Assembly: GCA_022059125.1 (NCBI GenBank)
Contig: JAEUWY010000010.1
Location: 372,001-436,000, forward strand
From: Corynespora cassiicola
Lineage: Eukaryota > Ascomycota > Dothideomycetes > Pleosporales > Corynesporascaceae
Direction: 5' to 3'
Length of the DNA stretch: 64,000 nt
Shown: piece by piece, positions 21,760 to 34,522 of the stretch
Layout of the letters: every line of letters starts with the position of its first letter
How positions within the stretch are numbered: position 1 is the stretch's first letter
Notes under the pieces: model-generated
Told to the model about the DNA's origin: nothing
What the model saw: only the letters and a program-made list of their open reading frames with translations
Database searches by the model: none
Translations under genes and position numbers: made by a program

Positions 21760-24700
21760 GCATGTGCTGTCCCGTCTCCAGCGAGACTTTAGCGATGGCG
21801 TTTCAAACAATCTTTTGGGGACTAATCAAATAAGAGCTAGTAGTAGCAGGAAGATCGCTCAAAGATCTTTTTTCTTTCATCAAGCTGGCAGGCTGAGAGG
21901 GGCAACTGCTGGCAGCCGAAATGTATGGTAACAATAAATTCGTGAATGTTTAAATATCCCAAAAATGCGTATTTTGTTTTGTCGTGTGATGAGGTGGGAA
22001 TGTGTGTGTGCGTGTGTGCTGCCATGCAAGCATGGCCGAGCTTTTCGGTAGGCGGGGCTTAGTACGGCCCTGCATGCATGTACCCGTCAACTAGATCGCT
22101 GTCATCACCTTGGCGTGGACAGGCCTTTGGAAAGCATGGTCTGTGTGTGGTATCTTGAGGTTTTGGGCGATGGAAATTAGGTAGCGCTTTGGTTAATTAA
22201 AGATGCTGTCCAGTGAGGCTCATGGAACAGATGTTCTGAACATGTGCGGACGCTGCTATGCAGGCTGAGAAAAAAAAAAAGGGGCACTATAAAATGCGGG
22301 ATACTCTCTGAAATTGTTCAGCACACTGTGCTTGCTGTTATATGTATATGATGTTGCTCTTGGGGGTTGTTTGCCTGGAGTTTGTTAGTGTGGGGTGTAC
22401 AACGAGTGGCACGGAATATAGCGGTTTGCAGGGTTAGATTCTGGAAAAATGGATTATTAAGTTTTCCTATGCCATGGTAACAGAATTTAGGGTGTCTGGT
22501 ATTGTCGTCTATCAGAGGCTATGTGTTGCTTTCTGGTACGCTGGGCACAAAACAAATGTCTTGCTACTCAGTTTAGGATTCTATTTTATTTTGCTTTGCA
22601 AACCATGCATGGAATCGGACCTTGTCTGTTTCTTCAGTCCCCAAAGCTGAGTGCAAAAGTTGGGCATGGGAGTTTTGAAAGTGGATGCAGACAAACATCC
22701 CGAGTCTCGAATAAGAAAAGGAGGAAAGATGGTCTATTTATCGAGACCGCCATCTGAGCCCCTAACGAGATGCTTGTTTCTTTTGCACCTACGCTGGAGG
22801 TGATGAGTACCAACGTTCATTCCCGCATCGTGGTCATTCGGCCAGGTCATCCTGTGCGACCAGCTGGCCAACCCTCATGGGACGTGTGAAGACATCTATT
22901 TGGATGCCCTAAGGGTTTTATCACAGTAGTGGCGTTGTTTGGCGTTGTTTACTAGGCAGCTTATGCGGGAAGAGTAGCTCCAGCTTTGCGCCGCTGAAAG
23001 CCAAGCGCCGAAAAGTAACGCGTTTTGTCGGCAATCCTTCCACTATGACTTCATAACTTCAGACATTGGTTGTTGCACGGGGATGGGTGCGATGAGACAA
23101 TGCCTGCCTTTGGTGGCGAACAGGGTGCGGTGAAGCTGTTCTACTTGGCGAGGTTGCAGTGCTGAATACGCATACGAAGGCGTCAGGATGGGGGTGGCAT
23201 AGGCTCAGTCGTATGTTTCTACCCTCATGTTATGAATGGGTAGGCATAAGGCGCGCCTGCGTGCTGCTTTTCGTCGCGTCGCCCTCGAGTGTTCGCGTTC
23301 TTGATCCACCACTCGCAGCGCCCAGAGATCCTCTGATCATGCGTCTCCTTATTGTGCGATTTTTTCACGAGTTCCGTAATATACGCTGTATTCGAGAGCT
23401 CGTCAAGCCAGGGGGCAATAAATGAAGAGGAACGGCTTGCTGAGGCTGTGCGCATCCCTGAAGCAAGTGAGGAGATACCCATCCCTTGATTGTCGTACCG
23501 TATCAGACCAGCAGAAACTGAAAATAACATACCATTATCTAACTGTCTTGCGAAGTGTTGAGGCCAGGTCCTGGAACAATCTCCCGCTCAGCTTATTCAA
23601 CAACGCCACGGAGTAAGAGCCGAGCCCAACGTTCCCTTAACTCAATCGGAAGCCCTCCGCCCGAGTAGCTCCAGTGAAGGCCAAATGGCTCGCGAGTGGT
23701 ATGTAAAGAGTTCGAAAGGCCAGGCGATATTTCGCGTTGGACTTTGTGTTGGTTCTGTGGAGGTCACTGCGTCTGCAAGGAGTAGCGAGCGCTTCAGAGG
23801 CCCTGTACGAGGAAACACTCCGACAATGACAATAAAATTGAGTGCCCCCAAGATTCCGACAGTGGCCTTGAAAAGGTGGTAGCTGCAAGTGATTAGTGGC
23901 TTCAAGGATGTCAGCATGATGTGCTGATGATGGTGAAGTGGACAGCCGTGAGTGGTAAGCGCCAGGAAAGGAGCGAGGCGAGGAGAGATGCAGCCGGCAG
24001 TGCCACTATGCGGCCACCAACACGGCAGGATTTGCTACAATGTAGGATTGATCAAAATGTAAGATCGGGGCAATGCGTGGTGAACACGGGAATTTCTCTC
24101 TTTCGCTTTCGTGCACCCCTTGGAGCGCACAACACGCCACAACCGAGAGACAAAATCGCTCAACGCAAGCGGAGGTCGACGCAAGAGACGTTAGCATAGG
24201 CTTCGCCATAAGCTTCTGACAGCCGAACCTCTACCGTCGCTAGACAATGCTAACACGACGCTGGTGGTGCCAGGCACGGGACGACGTCAGTGAGGTGCAG
24301 ATCCAGGGTCGCTGAGCAGACGCCCCCCGTTGACCCGCATGCTCGGGATGCTTGATCTGGCAGTTCTTCGCGTCGACGCCTATCAGCAGGCCAGGTGCAG
24401 AGTGGGGTGCAGTGCAGCGCCGTGTGGGAGCTGGATGCGAAACGCGATATCCAGACAACAAACAGGGCGGTGGTCAGATTTGGGGCCTCGTTATTGGCTC
24501 TGCTGCTCAGAAGCTTAATGGGGCACGGGCCACCGTGAATGCGTCGAGGCTGTGCTGCCATAGCCTGCCATAAATCGCTCATCGCTAACCTTCACCAGCT
24601 ACGCTTGGCACAAATCTCTCTCTACCTGCGACGGAAATTGCACTGCACATGAAAGGCCGCATCGGGCAGCCGAAGCGTAAGCCGCCGCTCAGAGCCAACT

Positions 24701-25143
24701 GAGGTATTTTTCGTCGAATCGCTTCCAGAGGCCCGCTGTCAAAGGGTATCCCGACGATGCAAGTCTTTGTCCCATGGAACCGGATGGAGCACAGTCACCG
24801 CATTTCCCGCCCTTTCCATTACGTCGGCCGCGCTGGATTCTCGTCGACCATGCTGGACCAGGAAACACTCCCAGCGGTGACGGGCAGCCGGTCGTGGGAA
24901 CGGCCTGGTACCACAGCCACCACGAGACCGTGTCCAACAGGTGTGACCTAGACTGCGAATATCGCTGCCCTCTTTGACCTTGGGTATAAGAGATCCCCTT
25001 GACTGTGTCTGGGTTTTAGGTTTACCTATCCTTCTTCTCCTTCTCCTTCTCTCCTTTCTTCTCCTCTTCGCACTCGGTCCGAATTTCTGTTCGCTGCCCT
25101 CCATACAGCATTTTCTTGTCCGTCGCCATCAGTGCACCAATAT
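21760..25143. other. 3.4 kb gene-free region before the ATPase gene
   Basis: I find no supported gene. Open frames are short and lack domains or plausible splicing. A purine tract at about 22268-22284 and a TG-rich stretch near 22000 are the only simple sequences. Pyrimidine tracts at about 25025-25070 directly precede the ATPase start and probably belong to its promoter or leader. A frame at 24774-24977 contains GTAWYHSH, reminiscent of multicopper oxidases, but nothing around it fits that family. Confidence 0.45.
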
Positions 25144-28100
25144 ATGGACAAAGAGGACAAACCAGTTCCTCGCATCCGCTATGCCGATGACGAAGAGGCA
25201 GGTCGTGTAGGACACGACCGCTCTCTCCAGCGCAATAGGCGCCTGTCCCGCCAGTCCAGCTTTGGCAGTCTGTCAATCCACTCCACCGGTGGCACCAGGC
25301 ATGTCCAGCCCGAGACTGCGCTCCCCATCACCTACCGCACCCTCTCCATTGAGGTAGACGAGGGCCTGCATAAAAAGCAAAATGCCGTGAAACGTGCCAA
25401 AGAAAAGGGCGCCGTTGGTACGCGCCAATGCCATCCATGCTCCTGATACCACCACTGACCCCATGTAGACCTCGCCGGCCTTGAATGGCACTCCATCTCC
25501 GTCGACGAGCTCTATCGTCGTCTCTCCGTCTCCCTTGACCAAGGTCTTTCTGACGACCAGGTCAAGCGTCGTGTGGGCCAGTATGGCAAGAACAAGATGA
25601 CACCGCCGCCCTCTGGGCTCTTCGGTCGCATCATGGGATACTTCTTCGGTGGTTTTGGTTCCATTCTATTGATAGCCAGTATTCTGGTGTTCGTTGCCTG
25701 GAAGCCCCTGGGTAACCCTCCTGCTGATGCCAACTTGGCCCTCGCCTGTGTGCTGCTCGCAGTGTTTGTGATTCAGGCCGCGTTCAACGCATGGCAGGAT
25801 TGGTCTTCATCGCGCGTCATGGCCTCCATCGGCACCATGCTTCCAGATCAGTGTATCGTCATCCGTGATGGGTCGCAGTCCAGCATTTCTGCGCTTGACC
25901 TGGTACCTGGAGATATTATCGTCATCAAGCAGGGCAACAAACTTCCTGCTGATGTGCGCTTCGTGGAGGTCTCTAGCGATGCCATGTTTGATCGCGCTAT
26001 TTTGACTGGTAAGTCGCTTTTCTCCTTATATTGTGCGCGTTTCTCCATGCTAATGCGATTTGGATAGGCGAGTCAGAACCTGTTCTTGCTACTATCGACT
26101 GCACCGAAGATAACTACCTCGAGACGCAAAATATTGGTCTTCAGGGAACGCACTGCATATCTGGAAGTTGTTTGGGCGTCTGCGTCGCGACTGGTGACAG
26201 CACCGTCTTTGGTCGCATCGCGAAGCTCACCAGCGAACCCAAGACTGGCATGACGCCCTTACAAAAGGAAATCTTTCGATTTGTTCTCATCATCTCAACA
26301 TTCATCTTTTGTGTGGTGGTTCTTATCATTGTTCTTTGGTAAGTACATCATCTGGTTCTCCGACGCATAAGAACGCCTGTTAACTCATCTAGGGCTGCAT
26401 GGCTCCGTAAAGACCATCCAGATTGGATTGATGTCCCTCTCCTCATCGTCTCATGTGTATCCGCCGCCGTTGCCTTTATCCCAGAAGGCCTTCCCATTGC
26501 GTTGACAACCAGTTTGACCATCGTCGCCAACATCATGAAGAAGAACAAGATTCTCTGCAAGTCCCTCAAGACTGTCGAGACTCTTGGTGCTGTGTCAGTC
26601 ATTTGTTCCGACAAGACTGGAACACTGACAAAGGTATTTGCATTGCCAACCATCCTTACACGTTTGATTCTTACGCATTACAGAACAGCATGGTTGTTAC
26701 GGACATTTATGCTGCGGGCGAGGAATACACTCCAGAAGCGGCTCGCGACATGATGGCTGTTTTCCGCTCTGAGAACAACCTCAAAGCCCTGTCAAAGAAG
26801 CGAGAGGATGTCATCGACCAGCTCCGTACCTTGGCTGGTCTTTGCAACTCGGGCGAGTTCGATGCTGCGACGATGCACTTGCCTGTTTCCGAACGCAAGA
26901 TCAACGGGGATGCTACCGACCAGGCTGTGCTCCGTCTTTCTGAGAGCCTTGGATCTGTCTCCGAGCTGAGGTATAGCTGGAGAAAGGTCTTTGAGATTGC
27001 TTTCAATAGCAAGAACAAGTTCATGATTCGCTTGATGACTCCAACAAATCAGGACGTGGCGGACAAGCACACCACCCTCATGATCAAGGGCGCCCCAGAC
27101 ATTCTTCTCCCCCGCTGCAGTAACATCGTCGGCGACAAAGGGGATATCGTTCCTTTGACTGAAGCTCAGATGCAACGCATCGAATGTGTCAAGGACGCCT
27201 GGTCCCGTCAAGGCAAGCGTGTCATTCTCCTCGCCCGCAAGGAAACAGTGGTCCCCTTCTCCACCAACCACGAGAGGGAAGTCTTGGTTGCTGCTCGTCA
27301 AGGTCTCACATTTGTCGGTCTTCTCGGTATCGTCGATCCGCCGCGCAGTGAGATCCCCGAGGTGGTCCGCATCTTGCGAGGCGCTAGCATCAGAATTTTC
27401 ATGGTCACTGGTGACTTTAAGCTTACTGCCCAAGCCATCGCAGAGGAGTGTGGCATTATATCCGACCCGGCTATGGTTGACGACATCAACGCTCTTTCCC
27501 GCGAAGTCAAGGACGGTTTCTCAAGACGAAGCATCGTCCTCAGCGGACCAGAGCTCATGACTCTGAACGAGAACCAGTGGGACCAGCTTTGCCAGTACCA
27601 AGAAATTGTCTTTGCTCGTACCACGCCTGAACAGAAGCTTCGAATCGTCAAGGAATTCCAAGCTCGCGAGAACATTGTCGGTATGACTGGCGATGGTGTC
27701 AACGACGCCCCTTCCCTCAAAGCTGCCGATATTGGTATCGCGATGGGTAGCGGCTCCGACATTGCCATCGAAGCCTCAGACATGGTGCTCCTCGACTCTT
27801 TCGCCGCTATCGTCGAAGCTGTTCAGTACGGTCGACTGGTATACGACAATTTAAAGAAGACCATTGTGTATCTTCTCCCAGCAGGAAGCTTCTCTGAGCT
27901 CTGGCCTGTCGTCACCAACGTCGCCTTTGGTATTCCCCAGATTCTCTCGTCCTTCCTTATGATCATCATCTGCTGTTTCACCGACTGCGCTGCTGCCATC
28001 ACTCTGGCTTATGAGAAGCCTGAGGCTGATGTGCTGACCCGGCCCCCGCGTAACCCTCGCAAAGACCGGCTCGTCGACACCAAGCTCATTTTCCATGCCT

Positions 28101-28645
28101 ACTTTTGCGTGGGTCTCTTGCAGTGTTTCCTCAGCTTCACAATGGCCTTTTGGTACATGGAACGGAGGGGCATCCCGTTCACGGCGATGTGGCTGAAATT
28201 CGGAAACATGGACCCTCAGTACGACCCTGATTATGTTACTTCCGTAACGAACGAGGCATCAAGCATTTACTTTGTCACCTTGGTAGTCATGTAAGCATTC
28301 TCTCCCCTTTCTCACATGATGTCCTCCGCTAACTGGTATCGCAGGCAACTCTTCAACCTCATGGCAACGCGCACCAGACGTCTGAGCTTATTCCAGCAAC
28401 CACCCATCTTCAACAAGGAGACTCAGAACTTGCTGTTGTTCCCTGCCATGGTCTTCGCCATCGTCATCGTCTTCATCTTCTGTTATATTCCCGACCTCCA
28501 GCGCACCATTGCTACCACCCAAGTCCCCGTTGAGCATTGGTTCCTGCCCGCAGCTTTCGGCATGGGTCTTTTGATTCTCGACGAGGCCAGAAAGTGGGCG
28601 GTACGTCTCTGGCCCCATGGCATCTGTGCCAAGATTGCCTGGTGA
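25144..28645 (+). CDS. P-type cation ATPase related to type IIC / fungal ACU pumps
   Basis: Plasma-membrane P2-type ATPase. Six exons fit: 25144-25417, 25469-26008, 26068-26338, 26393-26633, 26684-28290 and 28345-28645 (introns 50-59 nt), giving 1077 residues. Key sites are intact: TGES at 271-274, phosphorylated Asp435 in SDKTGTLT, KGAPDIL in the nucleotide domain and TGDGVNDAP from 777. The membrane signature PEGLPIALTTSLT in M4 and LAYEKPEADVLTRPPRNP after M6 place it nearest animal Na,K-ATPases (type IIC) and the fungal ACU alkali-cation uptake pumps, not the ENA or PMR/PMC groups. In M6, relatives have two acidic residues (IDLGTDMVPA); here it is CFTDCAAA, so only the second Asp remains. 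The N-terminus is Ser/Arg-rich. Function may be Na+ or K+ transport; specificity is open. Confidence 0.92.
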
Positions 28646-30894
28646 TTTCGCACACCGCCGCTCAGGTGGGGTCGTCGGTGGGGTGGAAGAAGCGGAAGGC
28701 GACAGATCATGCGCCTCTTTCATTATTATTTTTCTCTTGTCCCGTTCGGGATGCTTGTGGCGCGTAATGCAGCGATGGAAAGGGAAAGGCCTGGCCACTT
28801 GGCGTTCCATTTAGGGAGCCTACTCTCGCGAGCGTAGCGTAGGGATCGAGGCGAGGAGGCCAGTAGCATCCGTCGCGGGCGCTAACAAGAGGCGAGAGCG
28901 CAACTGTGCGCCAACGTCCACTTGGAAATCTTAGCTGTCATCTTGGGCAGCTAAGAATGACGACGATGGGCTGATTGAAGAAATCGGTTTCGGTCAAGTC
29001 GGCAGATTTTGGAGAGGGGGGGGGGGGAGGATCCTTGGGTAGCATACAAACACCAGACCCATAGTAAGCCAAAGGAACAACAACCCACAAACAAGTAAAC
29101 AAGAATTCCAAAACACAACTTTCCTCTCCCAAACCTCAAAGATCTTGACACAGCCAAGACCCTTTTTTTTGTCACCCAAAGCGCAGAACCAAACGCCTGC
29201 GATCCGGCTGGCCCACAGCCCACGAAACCCCCTATCTATGTATTGCTCATCCACCCCGTTCCAGATCCCCACCATCCCTCAACTACCGCCCCAAACCCAC
29301 ACCACATTTTCCGCACGTCTTTGCCGCACCGCCTTCCCCTTCAGCCGCACGCACGCACACAAAAAAAAAAAAACCGCCTGCACGATTCCAGAAACACACA
29401 CGCAAGGGTCGCCGCGTACCCCACAACCATGCCGCCACGCCTGCTGCAAAATTTGCCGGATATTGCATTACCATGGCCGGAACCCCCTCCCTGGCCAGCG
29501 ATCGACGTACAAGGGGGGAGGGGACGGCGGAGGCTAATGTGTAAAGTGCGTTCGGGAGAAAAGAGGGTGGGTGTGGGGAGTGGGCCGGCTAAATGGGAGG
29601 TGCGCTGCTGGGGTTGCGGGGATGGGCGTGGTGCAGGAAAGAGGGTTGGCAAGGCACGTGGGGTGGCGCGGGGCTAGGGAGGGGGGGGATTAGCCGCTCG
29701 CGTGATGGTGGGAGGTTGAATTGACGTCGGGTGTTTGGGAGGGAGAAGGGGTGGTCCTTTTTTGCATTGGGGAGGGGGGTGGGTTTGATATGGGTGAGGT
29801 GGTAGAGTCGGAGTTGGAGGGCGAGGATTTAGTGTTTGGGGGGTTTTTTTTTCTTGCGTGAGGATTTTGTGGGACAGTGGTTACCTAGGTATGGGGCTGC
29901 CTGTTTTGGATGTTGGTGGCTTCTGGAATGGCATAGGGTCGGTGCTGGGCTGTGTCTTTGTTTGATATTGCGCCGCGATGGATTGAGGCTGTTGAAATGC
30001 GCAATGACATCGGTGCCAATGGTGACAAGTCGGTTTAGAGACGCATGGCTGGGGTGGGATACTCTATTGCATTCTCGAATCTATTCCTCGCTTTCACCAT
30101 GCCGAATCCAGGGAACAAGAACGGTACGTCTGTATAGAGCCAGCGCTAACAGGTGTCTGATTACATCAACAAGGCTGATGGATTCGATCTGACAATGCCG
30201 CGTCTCAGTTGAGAAAGGCTTTGAGGTCCAGCACTTGGGGGCTTTGAAATCCCGTTCTGCACTTCTGCCCAAATCACCGAAACGTTACATTGGACTACCG
30301 CGCGCGTTGTCGGCCAACTACGTCTTACGCGTGGGTCTCACGAACCAGTCACATCATTATAGACATTCTTCAACTCGATGCCAAGTCACTTGGTTCTTGG
30401 GCTAATACCCAGTGTTTTGAGCTGCTTCCATCACGGGATAACCATGAAAAGCGGCTGATAGGAGCCCCCAGCCGGGGATCCGGAAATGCACTGTAGCACG
30501 CGGGAGCAACGTGATATGTGAGCTCGACGCTTTGCTACGGCCTCTGACTAAACAGTACCAAACTCTGGAGACGCCGACACAGTCCCGATATGGCCAGGTT
30601 ACAATATCGGACACGAAGTACGCCTGCCCAATGGTCACTTAATTTATATTAACCCCATATTTCGCAAAATCATCGACCAAGTTTCTGCACAGCCGGCAGT
30701 TAACCCTGCCGGTGGCAATCGGAGCGATGGATACGCCTCTTATAAGGACGGCTATGATTCAAGGTCGTGGAGTTTTCCGTCTCCTGCGCTGTGTCCGTTC
30801 TTTAACCCTTTCATTCGCCTGCATCTGTTTATCACAAGCCACCTGGTCAAAGGTTCTAGAATAAGCAAAGAAAACACCATCATCGCTAGTCACG
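28646..30894. other. 2.2 kb gene-free region with homopolymer and purine/pyrimidine tracts
   Basis: No gene is supported. The stretch holds a run of G at about 29016-29029, a run of T at 29162-29170, a run of A at 29361-29373, and a strongly G-rich block at about 29500-29870. Long open frames here encode low-complexity Pro/Gly-rich strings and overlap each other on both strands. A TATAAG element at 30741-30746 may belong to the downstream gene. Confidence 0.45.
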
Positions 30895-32164
30895 ATGCAG
30901 TGGACACTCCTCGCCGCTGCGCTTTTGGCACAAAATGCTGTTGCCCAGTTCAACCCCATGTTGCGATTCGCATGCTCCCAGCTTGTCGTTGAGAGGACGG
31001 ATCCCCTTGTCAACCCCGGCATGAAGTACACTCCCCATCTTCACCAGATTGTTGGTGGCGATGCATTCAACGTTACCATGGACCCCGGCGTGGACTATGC
31101 GGCGACATCCAAGTGCACGTCTTGCAGTTTTACCCAGGACAAGAGCAACTACTGGACTGGTGGGTAACCCAACGACCTGATAGAACGATGAATTTTCAAA
31201 GACGTATCCTAACTTGTCCAGCCGTCATGTTCTTCCACCACAAGAACGGATCGTACATTCGTGTTCCACAGGTCGGAAACGGCGGTCCACAGGGAAAACT
31301 GATCAATGACGGAGGTCTTGATGTATACTACATGAAGTCAGGCAAGGTCACTGCTTTCAAGAAGGTGAGCAAACCTCAGATGAACCGTCAAAGAACACAA
31401 CTAACAACACGCAGGGATTCCGTATGCTTGCCGGAAACGCCGCAAACACCGACCCCAGCAAAGTGAAGATGGCCAACATCTGCCACCGATGCTGGACCTC
31501 GCCCAACGAGGCCAACTTCGTAGGTGGAGCCCCTTGCACTGGCTCTGACTCCGTTGCCATCCCCAAGAGCACATCGTGCAAGATGATCCGTCAGACCATC
31601 ATCTTCCCTCAGTAAGCCATCTAGTTACCTTTTGATTATTCCATATCCTAACACCAGTATAGCTGCTGGGACGGAAAGAACCTCGACTCTCCAGACCACC
31701 AGTCTCATGTCGCATACGGCCAGGGAACCGGCGCTACAGGCGGCGGAGCCTGCCCATCCTCGCACCCCGTCAAGCTCCCCCAAGTCATGTACGAGCTGAT
31801 GTGGAACGTGACCAAATTTGCCGACCAGAGCATGTGGCCCACTGACGGCTCCGACCCCTTCGTCTACTCAATGAACATCGGGTACGTACTCGCAGCCTCC
31901 TCCCAAAAATCCCCCTCTTCGCCCAACGCGCGATGCTAACCCCCCCCCGACAGAGGCCCCGCCGCTCACGGCGACTACGTCTTCGGCTGGGAAGGTGACT
32001 CCCTCCAAAAAGCCATGGACAACAACTGCGGCGAAGATGACCCCTGCCCCGCCGCCGGCCTGACCGTGCAGCCACCCGCAACTTACAACGCGTGCAAGAA
32101 GAAGCAGCAAGCCCCCGAGTCCGTCGATGGCTGTGAGTTTCCCCCTGTTATCCAGCTATTTACT

Positions 32165-32201
<37 letters not shown>

Positions 32202-32274
32202 ATCCAAGCCGGGGCTAACACACTCCACAGGGCTCAAAGAAATGCCCGTGGGCGCCATGGCCATCAAGGCATAA
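30895..32274 (+). CDS. Secreted DUF1996 protein
   Basis: Fungal extracellular protein of the DUF1996 family, whose biochemical role is not established. Six exons fit: 30895-31159, 31222-31364, 31415-31611, 31663-31881, 31954-32132 and 32231-32274, giving 348 residues. The first residues form a signal peptide (MQWTLLAAALLAQNAVA, cut before QFN). Family marks are LRFACSQLVVERTDPLVNPG, HLHQIVGGDAFN, then HCWDGKNLDSPDHQSHVAY restored by the third junction, and GDYVFGWEGDSLQKAMD. Paired cysteines (CTSC, CHRCW) suit an oxidised secreted protein. Most DUF1996 proteins I recall carry a C-terminal WSC or Ser/Thr tail; this one ends after a six-residue-class last exon, so it is the single-domain form. 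The fifth intron contains a CA microsatellite. Confidence 0.93.
32166..32197 (+). repeat. (CA)n microsatellite inside an intron
   Basis: About sixteen CA units lie inside the fifth intron of the DUF1996 gene, between its GTGAGT donor and CCACAG acceptor. The repeat length could vary between strains without touching the protein. Confidence 0.95.
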
Positions 32275-33636
32275 TCCCCCCCCTCCCCCTTTCCCAGCCT
32301 GGCATCTCCATTCTCAAACTTTGCATCTTTCACGCGACCGACGGGACACAATATTTCCACGCAGTAGTGAGGGCGGACGGTAGTAGCAATCCAACCCGTA
32401 GCAAATAACCCTCTTTTTCCCCAACCACCGTTACCATTATTCTTACCACTGTTTTTTTTTATTTTTAATTTGCCGCCCCACCAATCAACCCCCCTCCCTT
32501 TTTTTTTCTTGCAAACTCCCTTGCTTGTTGATTTAGCACGCGGCTGAGAAGGTACTTGAGAGGTTCCCCACAATGGCACTGATTAGGCTAATTCTCACAC
32601 CCTCCTTCACCTCGCTTCGCTTCGTTGGCCCATATGAAGACATCCTTGTACCTCGTTTATGGCCAAGGGTTTGTGGGGAAAGGGAAATTTTTTTGGGGCT
32701 GCGGGGCGGAAAGTAAGCTTTTTTTCTACACGTCTTGTTCTTTTCGCGGGGGAGCATTGAGGCTGAAGAGGGTGACTGGCTGGTTGGTTGGGGGATGGGG
32801 AAGCTTGGTGCGGGGTTTGCTGCTGGTGCTGGCGTTGCTGTGGGTAAGTGATTGTGTCGTGTCGAAAACGTTTGAGCGCTCGTTTGGTTTTGTCCAATCT
32901 TTTTTTTTTTTGGTTCTTTTGACAATTCTGAGGATTAGCGGAAAGAAATGTACAGTGTAGGTAGCTCTCTTATCATACATATCTATCTACTCATTTACAT
33001 TTTGGGTCATCAGAATTTCGCGTGTGAAGTGGGATTCTTGGAATTGAAATTTTCTTTCGTCTTTGGCTCTATCCAATTACAATTGTTGCAAAATATCGCC
33101 CGTTGACGAGCGATGTAAGAATATGAGCAGAGTTGTTCGTGTTGTTGATCACGGGTATCCGGAAAGCGTAGCAGGATTTTGCTTCTAGAAGCCTAGAAGC
33201 CAGATATATCAAATCCGTATGCAGGATGACGAGCCTATACAGTGCCCTGGACGATTTTTCAAAGTCTCGAACCTGCCGCATCACGAGTTCATTATTTTCA
33301 GCCGGCGTCCATGTTCCACAAATACCCATCTACACGTGGCGACTGCAAATGCTCGTCTTCCATCTCTGTCTGATGAGTCTTCAATGAAAAACCCAGTGGT
33401 AAAAGCAAATTATGCGACTTAAGCTATTCAAAGGCTTTGTTGCTCACATCTCCCCCACCACATGCTCAAAAGCTTGCTACCGCAAAGTCCTCACAATAAA
33501 AAATGAATAAGACTACATCTAGCCCAAATGTACACTCCCCCCCCCCCCTCCCCTCTTCTCTCTCTCAAAATTCCCCTCTAAAAGTATATTCACGAATACA
33601 ACCTCCCTCTCCATATTCCCCCCTCCTACACCCCGC
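32275..33636. other. Intergenic region between convergent secreted-protein genes
   Basis: The two flanking genes converge here, so 3' UTRs and terminators are expected. T-rich runs (32452-32466, 32497-32507, 32898-32910) and a C-run at 33538-33549 are present. I see no coding region. Confidence 0.5.
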
Positions 33637-34522
33637 TCACACAAAATCTTCAAAAACCACACTCCCATTCCCCCCACTCCCCCCATCCGAAATCCCATTC
33701 CTCCCCAACAAATCCACAAAATTCGCATTCGCCCCCGCTGCCAAATCCTGCCTGAAATACACAAAGTTCTCGTGCATCGGGATCGAGCTTGTGGGACTGG
33801 AGGGTTGGGAGGGGCGTGTGGGTGACCAGGCGAACGCCCAGCTCGCGCTACCAGTGGGGGACAGGCGCACATTGCCCGATGAGCCGGTCCAGGAAGTGCA
33901 ACCGGTGCATTTTACCGTGTACTGCCAGTGGGTTGCGTTTGACTTTTGGCCGGCGGAGAGGAGGGTGAATTGCGCGGTGGGGTAGGGTTGGGGGGTGGAG
34001 TGGCCGCTGGCGATGGATTAGCTGGGGTAAGGCTATGTATTGAGGTATTTAGATCTAGGGGAAGGATGTGCAACACGGTAAGTGGCAGGGAGCAAGACGT
34101 ACGTAGCCCAGCGCCCGCCAAGCGTCGCCTTTTGCCCATTCATGTACCCGACGACCAGCGGGTTGCGCACCATGTTCCCGCCGAACGCGAGGCCAGCCCA
34201 CGCCACGCGTGAGCTTTCGGCTACGAATTGGATCACAATGTCGAAGGGTTGACCAGCGGGGACGCCCTGCGGAACTGCGGTGCGCACGGTGACGGTGTTG
34301 GAGAGCGTGTATTGCACTTTTGTCTCGGAGAAGGTGAAGCCCGTTTCTTGGTCGAAATAGGCGGCCGCAGCTATGGCGGCATTGTTGGCTTTGGGAGCTG
34401 GTTTGCTGAGGGCTGTAGTGAACAGGGTTAGATCCTGTAGAGAGAGGGGAGAGAAGAGAGGGAATGTGTTTCGTACCAAGGCCAGATAGATATGCCCAGA
34501 CGAGTCCGAGGGTGCAGCGCAT
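33637..34522 (-). CDS. Secreted AA8-type cytochrome-domain protein (cellobiose dehydrogenase heme domain)
   Basis: Stand-alone heme-b domain like the cytochrome part of cellobiose dehydrogenase (iron-reductase domain, AA8), which can pass electrons to lytic polysaccharide monooxygenases. Three exons fit: 34522-34477, 34412-34103 and 34006-33637 (introns 64 and 96 nt), giving 241 residues. The N-terminus is a signal peptide (MRCTLGLVWAYLSGLAL). YFDQETGFTF starts the domain. Met96 in GGNMVRNPLVV and His145 in THWQYTVKC stand where the two heme ligands are expected, and the pair C-T-G-C (152, 155) matches the disulfide region. The second acceptor was chosen because the nearer CAG would meet a stop; the chosen one gives WATGHSTPQPYP. 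There is no flavin domain, carbohydrate-binding module or clear GPI signal; the end is Gly/Ser/Asn-rich. Confidence 0.85.

Noticed and set aside
24774..24977. Plus-strand frame with GTAWYHSH, reminiscent of the multicopper-oxidase copper site
   Set aside because: No other copper motif, no oxidase-like sequence on either side and no splice join to one; a chance match is likelier.
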